Shown here piece after piece: positions 1 through 6,004 of a stretch of 7,177 nt of DNA. The position numbers and the translations under genes were made by a program. This DNA comes from Hyphomicrobiales bacterium (GTDB taxonomy: Bacteria; Pseudomonadota; Alphaproteobacteria; Rhizobiales; CAYWUX01): assembly GCA_028279265.1 (NCBI GenBank), contig JANQOC010000338.1, positions 1 through 7,177 on the forward strand, in the 5' to 3' direction. Below the pieces are notes generated by a model, which saw only the letters and a list, made by a program, of their open reading frames with translations, searched no databases and had not been told where the DNA came from. Numbering within the stretch: position 1 is the first letter of the stretch; every line of letters begins with the position of its first letter.

Positions 1-223
1 CGAATTAACAAGGAAAAACGATATGTTGCGGGAGTATCCAGTAATTTGACCGGAACTTCGATTGCCGCGGAGCGACGGAAAACCCTATAAGGATCGTAAA
101 ACCAATCGGACTGGATTTACTGCGTACGCAATGGTCCAAGTGTCATAAAGATTGGGGAACCGTCAAAAGTTACACGATTGTACTTACTGGGATCATTTCG
201 TCCCGCAGAAAGGCCGAATCTAG
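1..223. other. Leader region upstream of the cyclase gene
   Basis: No gene is supported here. On the + strand the first frame is open from the window edge to a TAA at 88-90 (29 codons). This could be the tail of a gene entering from the left, but the stretch is too short and unlike any family I recognise. A perfect 10-bp palindrome, TGCGTACGCA, lies at 121-130. A GGAAC...CGAC pair lies at 52-76 and is discussed under findings. The cyclase ribosome-binding site is a weak AAAGG at 209-213. I saw no clear sigma-70 promoter. Confidence 0.4.
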
Positions 224-2029
224 ATGGCAATGAAATACAGACCAAGTATCTCCCTGCTGCAACTGCTTGTTCTCTTTGTTGGCGGTTCGGTTCTGTTGTC
301 GGCGGGTTCTGTCCTGTGGTTGAGCTGGAGCTCCTCCAACCAGAGCATCCGGAATGTCATGCTTCAGCGAGGCAATCTGCTGTCTGAACAAGTGGAGCGC
401 CTGGTCATCAACTATATGAGCCTGGGCCCCAAGGTTGCAGACGCCGTGCTGCAGGGTTTGTCGACCATCGATCCTGAGGACCTGCAGGCGAAGGAACTCG
501 TTTTGAAGACAGCCATTTCGCTGTCCCCGGACGTGCGGCGGGTTATAGTTGTGACGCCGGACCAAAAGGTATTCATGGTGATGCGCAATGGTCAGGGGTC
601 CCTGAAGTTCCGCACCGTTCCTCGCTTCTGGAAGTCCGGCGATAAATTAAAAAAAGGTACTGATTTTTGGGGATTTCCGGATTCGCGACAACAGATTGCC
701 CGGCGCATCCTTGTGTTTCATCGCTGGTCGGCCCCGGTGTCCAATGATCGAATCCTTGTCCTTGTTAATCTCGACGCTGACAACCTGTCTCAGGTGATTA
801 AAGAAAGCGGCAGTTCAGCCGGAACGCCCTTTGTGCTGTGGCGGCGCGATCATGTCGTCGCACATCCCCTGCTGTCGGAGAAAAAAGAGTTTAAAAATAT
901 TTATGAGCTCGCAACATTCAAAGACGAGGTCCTGCAGAAAATCTGGCAAACAGAGTCCATTGTCCATCGTAATCCCGGCGGCCTTGGCGGCCATATATCC
1001 CGCGGCAGCGATGGCGGACAAAGGACGCTTTTTCTGTTTGAAGACATGGGGCCCACCCACGGGTTTCCGATCATAGTGGGGCTGCATATTCCGGCAGCGG
1101 AATTCGGTTCGACCCTGCGTCAGCAGCAGACGGCCTTTTTTATTGCCGGCGGATTACTGGTTTTGACAATTCTTCTCGCAGCCTATCTGGCACGGCTTGT
1201 TACCAGGCCCATTAACCGGCTGGCGCGTGCAGCTAATGCACTCCGGTCTTTCGATCTTGACGCATTTCCAAAACTGCCGCCTTCACGGATCCGGGACATT
1301 GAGGAAGCACGCACGGCCTTCAATGCCGCGCGAACAGGCCTCAGCGCCTTTTCCCGTTTTGTGCCCCGGGCCCTGGTGCTGCGTCTCCTGGAGCAGGCGT
1401 CCGACGGCGACATTGGTACCGAACTTCGGGATGTGACCATCCTGTTCACGGATATCGTCGGTTACACGAACCGGACTCATGCCATGGGGGCCGAGGAAAC
1501 GGCCCGATTTCTCAATGAGCATTTTGAACTGATTACCGATATCGTCGAAGCCGAAGGCGGTACGGTGGATAAATTCATCGGCGATTCTGTGATGGCCTTC
1601 TGGGGTGCCCCAGAACATCAAAATGATCATCGGGAAAGGGCGGCGCGGGCGGCTATCAAAATTGCCGAAGCCATTGCAACCCGCAATTCAAAGCTGAGTG
1701 ACAATCTGAGACTGCGGATTGGCCTGTCGTCCGGCGAAGTTGTTGTCGGGACGATCGGATCAAGTGCACGCCGCAACTACACGGTTATCGGTGAGCCTGT
1801 GAACGTTGCCGCACGGCTGGAACAGCTCGGAAAATCCATTGCCCCGGACGATGAAGTCGTCATTCTGACGGGATCAGATTTTGTCAAAAGCCTGCCGGTA
1901 AACATCAAGACCCGGACGTCCGGGCACCACAAATTGCGCGGCCTTTCGGGTGAATTGGAGGTATTTCGCCTGGTATCGGAGGGAAATGTATCCGCAGAGG
2001 ATGTCACCGAAGGGGTTCACGTTCACTGA
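224..2029 (+). CDS. Membrane-bound class III adenylate cyclase (Cache-like sensor, HAMP, cyclase domain)
   Basis: This 601-residue protein is predicted to make cAMP from ATP in response to an extracytoplasmic signal. Residues 9-35 form a first membrane segment. About 36-300 form a periplasmic sensor resembling Cache-type domains. Residues 303-325 form a second membrane segment, followed by a HAMP linker with the TRPINRLARAANAL motif (327-340). The helix SAFSRFVPRALVLRLLE (374-390) often precedes bacterial cyclase domains. The catalytic domain spans about 400-585. Metal-binding aspartates are D410 (LFTDIVGYT) and D454 (KFIGDSVMAFWG). Purine-selecting K450 and T520 (NYTVIGEPVN) are the Lys/Thr pair typical of ATP-using bacterial enzymes. 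Transition-state residues N527 and R531 are present, so the enzyme should be active. ATG 224 is preceded by AAAGG at 10 bases; ATG 230 is a possible alternative start. It stands alone on this strand and ends in TGA. The sensor ligand cannot be inferred. Confidence 0.93.
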   Translation: MAMKYRPSISLLQLLVLFVGGSVLLSAGSVLWLSWSSSNQSIRNVMLQRGNLLSEQVERLVINYMSLGPKVADAVLQGLSTIDPEDLQAKELVLKTAISLSPDVRRVIVVTPDQKVFMVMRNGQGSLKFRTVPRFWKSGDKLKKGTDFWGFPDSRQQIARRILVFHRWSAPVSNDRILVLVNLDADNLSQVIKESGSSAGTPFVLWRRDHVVAHPLLSEKKEFKNIYELATFKDEVLQKIWQTESIVHRNPGGLGGHISRGSDGGQRTLFLFEDMGPTHGFPIIVGLHIPAAEFGSTLRQQQTAFFIAGGLLVLTILLAAYLARLVTRPINRLARAANALRSFDLDAFPKLPPSRIRDIEEARTAFNAARTGLSAFSRFVPRALVLRLLEQASDGDIGTELRDVTILFTDIVGYTNRTHAMGAEETARFLNEHFELITDIVEAEGGTVDKFIGDSVMAFWGAPEHQNDHRERAARAAIKIAEAIATRNSKLSDNLRLRIGLSSGEVVVGTIGSSARRNYTVIGEPVNVAARLEQLGKSIAPDDEVVILTGSDFVKSLPVNIKTRTSGHHKLRGLSGELEVFRLVSEGNVSAEDVTEGVHVH

Positions 2030-2252
2030 GCCTAGCTTAACTTAGCCTGTCTTCATTGTGTCAGTCTTCTTTGAGTCTGACATTACTGCGCCGGACCACA
2101 TTGAACGTCCGCTTTCACTGTACTCGTCCGTGAGTGCGTGTATCAGCGGATATGAACGCGAATTGCCTGCCTAAGTCCATCTCAGTTATTGGGCGATGGA
2201 ACATATGAGATCACAGATCCTTCCCAATGATTTCAAACCGGGCGGGTGATGG
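2030..2252. other. Convergent intergenic region
   Basis: This region separates the 3' end of the cyclase gene (+) from the 3' end of the thioredoxin-like gene (-). I found no reading frame with a plausible start and ribosome-binding site. The only structure I can support is the imperfect hairpin at 2058-2083. Confidence 0.6.
2058..2083 (+). terminator. Possible weak terminator hairpin after the cyclase gene
   Basis: TGTCAG (2059-2064) pairs with CTGACA (2077-2082). After a T/T mismatch the stem continues with CTT/GAG around a CTTT loop. A G-T wobble at 2058/2083 may extend it. It lies 29 bases after the cyclase stop. There is no strong T-run after it, so intrinsic termination would be inefficient; it may only stabilise the 3' end. 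Confidence 0.3.
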
Positions 2253-2579
2253 CTACTCCATGTGCGGAGCAACCCACTCGGTGAGGGCACTGGTCGTATG
2301 AAATCCGTTCAACCGTCCGACTTCCGTACCGTTTTTGAAAAGCAGGAGAGAGGGGACACCACGGATGGCATACCGCTCTGCCAGGGGCATGAGGTCGTCG
2401 GCATCAATCTGAAGAATCTTGATTTTGTCACCGTAACTGTCTGAGACAATTTTCAGCCCCGGTTCCAGGCGCCGGCAGATGACACACTGGCGAGTTTCAA
2501 ATTTGGCGATCACAATTTCATCCTGCTCCAGGGAGGTTTCAAACTCCGTCAGTGTTGTAATAGGGGTAGCCGTGCTCAT
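2253..2579 (-). CDS. Thioredoxin-fold protein with CVIC active site
   Basis: This is a 108-residue cytoplasmic thiol-disulfide oxidoreductase of the thioredoxin family, about the length of a classical thioredoxin. It has no signal peptide. The active site is C32-V-I-C35, in the context FETRQCVICRR, instead of WCGPC. The cis-proline is P76 in RGVPSLLLF, followed by the usual KNGTEVGRLNGF strand-turn. The start at 2579 is chosen because AGGA lies about nine bases upstream. An in-frame extension to 2738 is possible but has no family resemblance and runs through a hairpin. The stop is TAG. The gene lies 174 bases downstream of the candidate selenoprotein on the same strand, so co-transcription is possible. 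The missing Trp, Gly and Pro of the classical motif should change its redox potential and partner choice. A role as reductant for the neighbouring Cys/Sec protein is inference. Confidence 0.85.
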   Translation of the reverse strand: MSTATPITTLTEFETSLEQDEIVIAKFETRQCVICRRLEPGLKIVSDSYGDKIKILQIDADDLMPLAERYAIRGVPSLLLFKNGTEVGRLNGFHTTSALTEWVAPHME

Positions 2580-2694
2580 AATTGTCGTTCCTGTGCAAAG
2601 TTTTAGGAAATAGATTGGTGTTGGATTTTCTGGCGCCCGAATTCTGACGCGTTGCATAGTGTCTAATGTGAAACGGGAGTGCCAAATCAACTCA

Positions 2695-2721
2695 GGTCCC
2701 CACATGGGATCTGCGGGGACC
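2695..2721 (-). other. Stem-loop between the CMD-like and thioredoxin-like genes
   Basis: A perfect 7-bp stem, GGTCCCC (2695-2701) with GGGGACC (2715-2721), encloses a 13-base loop. It sits 33 bases after the stop of the CMD-like gene and 116 bases before the thioredoxin-like start. No T-run follows on the minus strand, so it is not a standard intrinsic terminator. It could be a processing or stability element between two cistrons. Confidence 0.4.
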
Positions 2722-2753
2722 CGGCAATAATCGTTCAACCCAGGGAATGCAGC

Positions 2754-3323
2754 CTAGGCGGGTTCAACTTCACGATATTCCATACCTTTTTCGTAAGTTG
2801 TGCCGTCGGTATCAAGTTGCATTGTGATGTTGAACTTGTTGCCCCAGTTGAATATGCCGCACGCAAACGTCATTTCAACGAGTTCATCATCCGTGAATTC
2901 TTCTTTCAAAGTATTCCAGAATGACGAAGTTACAGTGTGGGGATCCCCTGCTATACGCTCGGCCAGTTCAACGGCCAGAGTTTCACGTCGGGACAGAGCC
3001 GTTTTATCTGCTCCGAATACAGCATCTTCTTTTGGTTTGACTTGGTCGCTCACGGCGTCCGCTCTAACCGTACATCAGTAGGCGCAATCATTGATCTGAC
3101 CGGTCTTCAGACGCATCATTTCAAAGATATGCGGTTCGATGCGACCGGCAATAAAGAAGCTCTCAAAAACAGGAACGATAGTATTCAAAAGGCTTGGCAC
3201 ACGGCCGATGACGCCGAACATCTGGGCATCGAGCCACCATCCCTCACGGGCCTGCTGAAGCCTTTCCCGTACGCCTTGATCAGTGATCTGTTCCTCGGCA
3301 ACGGGAGAAACACGAGAGGTCAT
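2754..3323 (-). CDS. Carboxymuconolactone decarboxylase/AhpD-like protein, candidate selenoprotein (in-frame TGA at 3075-3077)
   Basis: Reading one TGA as selenocysteine gives a 189-residue protein, a normal length for this all-helical family (CMD, PF02627). Residues 1-82 hold the N-terminal helices and end in RLKTGQINDCAY. TGA is codon 83, then the same frame continues CTVRADAV. Relatives read NxCxxCxxxR or NxCxxCxxxH here, so the TGA sits exactly at the second redox cysteine (C80-A-Y-U83, with R87). The C-terminal half keeps family features: ALSRRETLAVELAERIAGDPH, FTDDELVEMTFACG and a terminal NKFNITMQLDTDGT. The ATG at 3323 has an excellent AGGAGG site five bases upstream; the final stop is TAG. 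No comparable ribosome-binding site precedes the GTG at 3053, which argues against a separate second gene. AhpD-like members reduce peroxides or disulfides through the CxxC; the substrate here is unknown. The alternative is a nonsense mutation or sequencing error. Confidence 0.8.
3044..3077 (-). promoter_or_regulatory. Candidate bacterial SECIS element with its UGA codon
   Basis: On the transcript strand the UGA (3077-3075) is followed by five bases and then a hairpin. The outer stem is GGUU (3069-3066) with GACC (3047-3044). A purine-rich internal loop, AGA opposite GAGC, follows. The inner stem is GCGG (3062-3059) with CCGU (3055-3052), capped by ACG. If the closing G-C pair opens, the loop is GACGC, with G first. 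The apical loop starts 15-16 bases after the UGA, at the short edge of the spacing known for bacterial SECIS elements. A competing pairing, ACGG with CCGU, is possible. Paired by eye only. Confidence 0.45.
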
Positions 3324-3403
3324 GTTTTCCTCCTTATCAATTTAAATTAATAATATAAATAAATAATAATAAGTATTATTTATAATTAATCTGTACCATC
3401 CGT

Positions 3404-3434
3404 TTTATAATAAGTAAACATGAATTTTATTCAA
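3404..3434 (-). promoter_or_regulatory. Candidate sigma-70-type promoter for the CMD-like gene
   Basis: On the minus strand TTGAAT (3434-3429) could be a -35 box. It is followed at 17-19 bases by overlapping -10-like hexamers ATTATA, TTATAA and TATAAA (3411-3404). Initiation here would give a leader of roughly 75 bases, including the AT-only inverted repeat. The whole area is AT-rich, so chance matches are common. Confidence 0.3.
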
Positions 3435-3538
3435 GCATAAATAATGATAATATTAATATATTTCGAGATAATACATAGTAAATAGATTTAGCTCTAGAAT
3501 CGGTCGTGTTATCCGCCCATAAAGGCGAGCACTCGGAA

Positions 3539-3561
3539 CCAGACCGGCGGTACCGGCCTGG
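3539..3561 (-). terminator. Possible terminator or 3'-end hairpin after the protease gene
   Basis: CCAG-A-CCGG (3539-3547) pairs with CCGG-C-CTGG (3553-3561), giving eight base pairs with one A/C mismatch around a five-base loop. It lies 34 bases beyond the protease stop. No U-run follows on the transcript, so factor-independent termination is uncertain. A second small hairpin, CGCC/GGCG, follows at 3514-3527. Confidence 0.35.
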
Positions 3562-3594
3562 AAACCAATGGCAATTTACAGAGATAATTGCGTG

Positions 3595-5232
3595 CTATTT
3601 TTTTGCCGTCCGTGGCATCTGCCGGAGTGAGGCGTTGGCATCGACACGGCCGGCGCCGAACTGTTTGTCCCGGCCTTTCGGTCCGAGGTCAAAAGACGTC
3701 TTCTCGACAATCCTTCGAATTTCCTTGCCCGAAAGTGTCGGATTGGTGGCCCGCAAAAGTGCGACCAGGCCGCTGACATGAGCTGCCGCCAGAGATGTGC
3801 CCGATGAGAAGCGGTATTTCTTCTCCGGCGACGTCACCAGGATGTCGACACCAGGGGCGGAGGCAAAAACGTAGTGGCCGCGATTGGCCATTTTGTAGAG
3901 TTTATCGGCTTCGTCGATGGCTGTAACCGCAAGGACGTTGCGATAGGCACCGGGATAGGCGGGACCGGCTTTAATGCCGCCATTACCGGCAGCAGCAATC
4001 AGAACACCATCCTTTTTGCTGATCCGGTTCAGCATTTTTTTCAACAGCGGATCATGGGGACCGGCAAAGCTCAGGTTAAAAATACGCGCGCCTTTATCGT
4101 AGGCCCAGTCAATACCGCGCATGAGAATAAACGAGCTGGTTTCCGCAGGTCGTTTCTTGTTGCCGGTGAAAAAGGCTCGGACCGCCAGCAGCTTGGCCAT
4201 GGGGGCCACGCCCTGAACCTCGCCATTGGCACTGATAATGCCGGCGATGGCCGTGCCATGAGGGTGGGCCCGATATTCCGAGTCCTGGACCGCATTGTAA
4301 CTGTTGACAATACTCTCGGAAATATCCGGATGCGTGAGATCTATGCCGGAGTCGATGACCGCCACTTTCACGTCGCGGCCGCGGGATATGTCATGGGCGC
4401 GGACCAACTTGATTTTTTTCAAAGCATATTGGGCTTCGATACGCGCATATTTTCGCGACTGCTCCTGGGCATAAAAAATGCTGTTGTAGGTGGCCACATC
4501 AACGCGATTGTCATTTCGCAGTGCGTTAAGGGCCACGTCGATATTACCGGTGCCGCTGACGCGGTAGCGCTGCAGGCTGCCTTCGAGGACTATCGAGTCA
4601 TACCGGTCCAGCAGTTCGAGCTGATAGGTCTCAGCCAGTTCGTTGGCGAGATCCGCCGGCCGATCGGTTGCAAGAAAGACGACGACCTCTCGTTCACGAC
4701 GCAGGGGCAAATTACCGACCGGCGAACGACGCGGGGTATTTGCCGTTTGTGTGCGGCGAGGTTTACGGCTCTTCTTCGTTGCCGATTTCGTTTTTTTCTT
4801 CGGCTTGTATTTTGGTTTGGCCGTCTTTTTGGGAGGACGTGTTTTCGGAGGTTTGTCCTTTTTCGGCTGATTGGCCAGATCGATGATCAGTTTGAACGTT
4901 CCGGCCGGGATCTTGGGTTTGGTTCGTTTGGGCGGGTTGCCAGTAGGGTGATTGACGGAACCGGGTCTATTTTGGGCCAGGCGCAAAAATCGGGTTGTTA
5001 CGGTTTGCCGGGAAACACCGGGAAGATTGCCACGCGTACGATATTCTGAGAGATCGGTTTTTACAGATACGCCGGGGACGGAATTCTGTGCATTTGCTTT
5101 TGCTACGAGTGGTGCACCCAGGATCAGGACTGCAGCCAACATCAGTGCGGAATGTGTCCGCCCGTAATTGGCGGGCCCATTCAAAAATCGTTTTGGTGTC
5201 AAAAAATTTATTCGGGTCGAGATTTGCATCAT
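3595..5232 (-). CDS. Exported subtilisin-family (S8) serine protease with basic linker and pro-domain
   Basis: From ATG 5232 this is a 545-residue secreted endopeptidase. A signal peptide with a long n-region has its hydrophobic core at about 30-45 and an AxA-type end, KANA, near 48, followed by QNSV. Residues 101-161 are a strongly basic Lys/Pro/Arg linker. Residues 182-257 resemble an I9-like or fervidolysin-like inhibitory pro-domain. The catalytic domain spans about 275-535. The triad is D294 (VAVIDSGIDLTHPD), H325 (HPHGTAIAG) and S480 (SSGTSLAAAHVSG), with oxyanion-hole N417 (AAAGNGG). The usual Pro in GTSxAxPH is Ala. The stop is TAG. The frame stays open to a TTG at 5337 with a good GAGG site, overlapping the anti-sigma gene by 29 bases. 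That start would put 35 extra residues before the signal peptide, so I prefer 5232 despite its weak GGGA. It is the third gene of the sigma/anti-sigma operon. Confidence 0.88.
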   Translation of the reverse strand: MMQISTRINFLTPKRFLNGPANYGRTHSALMLAAVLILGAPLVAKANAQNSVPGVSVKTDLSEYRTRGNLPGVSRQTVTTRFLRLAQNRPGSVNHPTGNPPKRTKPKIPAGTFKLIIDLANQPKKDKPPKTRPPKKTAKPKYKPKKKTKSATKKSRKPRRTQTANTPRRSPVGNLPLRREREVVVFLATDRPADLANELAETYQLELLDRYDSIVLEGSLQRYRVSGTGNIDVALNALRNDNRVDVATYNSIFYAQEQSRKYARIEAQYALKKIKLVRAHDISRGRDVKVAVIDSGIDLTHPDISESIVNSYNAVQDSEYRAHPHGTAIAGIISANGEVQGVAPMAKLLAVRAFFTGNKKRPAETSSFILMRGIDWAYDKGARIFNLSFAGPHDPLLKKMLNRISKKDGVLIAAAGNGGIKAGPAYPGAYRNVLAVTAIDEADKLYKMANRGHYVFASAPGVDILVTSPEKKYRFSSGTSLAAAHVSGLVALLRATNPTLSGKEIRRIVEKTSFDLGPKGRDKQFGAGRVDANASLRQMPRTAKK

Positions 5233-5308
5233 ATCTATCCCACAGTCGGGTCCAAGGTCGGGGCAACAATCGGGTTGTCCTTCGGACACTTTATCCGGCC
5301 TCTTCAGG

Positions 5309-6004
5309 TTAATCAGCCACCAGAACCTGTTCAACAATATTCCTCAGATTTGTGATCTTTTTAAGGGTGGCGTCGATGTCCGCCTCGGAAAGTTCACGAC
5401 TGGCAATTTTTACCTTGTAAAAACCGCCCGGTTTCGGTCCGTCAACAATCCGGGCGCTTTCGTCTGACATGAGCTGACCGATTTGTTCGGCCGTAGCACC
5501 AGGGGCAAATTTGATCAGTAAAAACGTTCCCTCTGCCGCCGTTTGCTCCGTACCCGTGGCGGTTTGATAATTGTTCGGGGACTGGTCCCCAGGTCCAAGG
5601 AGTCCACCGATAATAACGGCCTGGGCGATCAGCAGGACCAGAGCGCCGGCACCGGTCCAGCGTAAAGCGCCGGGGGAAAGACCGGCAATGAAATTATCAA
5701 GAACGCCCATAATGCCGGATTTGGCCTGTGTCGCGAGCGAGGGTTTGGCAGAATCGGCATTGATCTCATGCATCAATCTTCCCAGTGCCGCCGCCGAAGG
5801 GGACCCCAGGGATTCGTTGGAGAGGATGGTTTCTTCCTGTTCTTCGCGAATCAACTCCAATTGGGCGGCCGCTTCCGGATGTGCTTCGAGATAGGCCTCG
5901 ACCCTCCTGCGGTCGGGCTCATCAAGAGTTCCCGCGATATACCAGGGAAACAGCAGTTCGATTTCATCGCCGCTTAAGGTGTTCAAATCATTGTTTTCGC
6001 TCAT
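5309..6004 (-). CDS. Single-pass membrane anti-sigma factor without a zinc site, with pro-domain-like periplasmic domain
   Basis: This 231-residue protein should hold the upstream sigma factor inactive at the inner membrane. The N-terminal cytoplasmic part carries the anti-sigma helix pattern LFPWYIAGTLDEPDRRRVEAYLEAHPE (about 18-44). The whole protein has no cysteine, so the zinc-binding HxxxCxxC of common anti-sigma factors is absent. One membrane segment lies at about 115-137 (LRWTGAGALVLLIAQAVIIG). A short linker follows. The periplasmic domain at about 160-229 has a beta-alpha-beta / beta-alpha-beta pattern, with LLIKFAPGATAEQIGQLM, RIVDGP, FYKVKI, IDATLKKI and NIVEQV. This resembles subtilase pro-domains. 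ATG 6004 overlaps the sigma stop as ATGA, a sign of translational coupling, with GAGG seven bases upstream. A TTG at 6010 is a possible alternative start. The stop is TAA. Confidence 0.82.
   Translation of the reverse strand: MSENNDLNTLSGDEIELLFPWYIAGTLDEPDRRRVEAYLEAHPEAAAQLELIREEQEETILSNESLGSPSAAALGRLMHEINADSAKPSLATQAKSGIMGVLDNFIAGLSPGALRWTGAGALVLLIAQAVIIGGLLGPGDQSPNNYQTATGTEQTAAEGTFLLIKFAPGATAEQIGQLMSDESARIVDGPKPGGFYKVKIASRELSEADIDATLKKITNLRNIVEQVLVAD

Larger units (their letters stand above)
3324..3594. other. AT-rich intergenic region upstream of the candidate selenoprotein gene
   Basis: No gene is visible. The part at 3341-3480 has 20 G or C in 140 bases (about 14%), far below the flanking genes. 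It contains an all-AT inverted repeat, ATAAATAATA (3359-3368) with TATTATTTAT (3374-3383), a candidate promoter, and a Fur-box-like stretch at 3440-3458. The part nearer the protease gene is GC-rich again and holds the hairpin at 3539-3561. Confidence 0.6.

Noticed and set aside
1..90. Tail of an upstream plus-strand gene
   Set aside because: Only 29 open codons with no recognisable family pattern; kept as a remark in the region entry.
2580..2738. N-terminal extension of the thioredoxin-like protein to 2738
   Set aside because: The extra residues have no family resemblance and overlap the stem-loop; the start at 2579 has its own ribosome-binding site and gives the standard family length.
2754..3053. 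The second half of the CMD-like gene as an independent gene starting at GTG 3053
   Set aside because: It has no good ribosome-binding site, begins mid-domain, and is exactly in frame with the upstream part, whose only interruption is a TGA at a catalytic cysteine position.
3075..3077. TGA read as tryptophan (alternative genetic code)
   Set aside because: Genes here use TGG for Trp, and TGA properly ends the cyclase and sigma genes; Trp would also destroy the CxxC motif.
4888..4910. TTTGAACG-type -35 match inside the protease gene
   Set aside because: Internal to a coding sequence, on the antisense strand, with no gene downstream to serve.
3874..5049. Long open frame on the plus strand opposite the protease gene
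   Set aside because: It is antisense to a clear S8 protease with complete triad, has no good ribosome-binding site and no recognisable domain; it reflects codon bias of the real gene.
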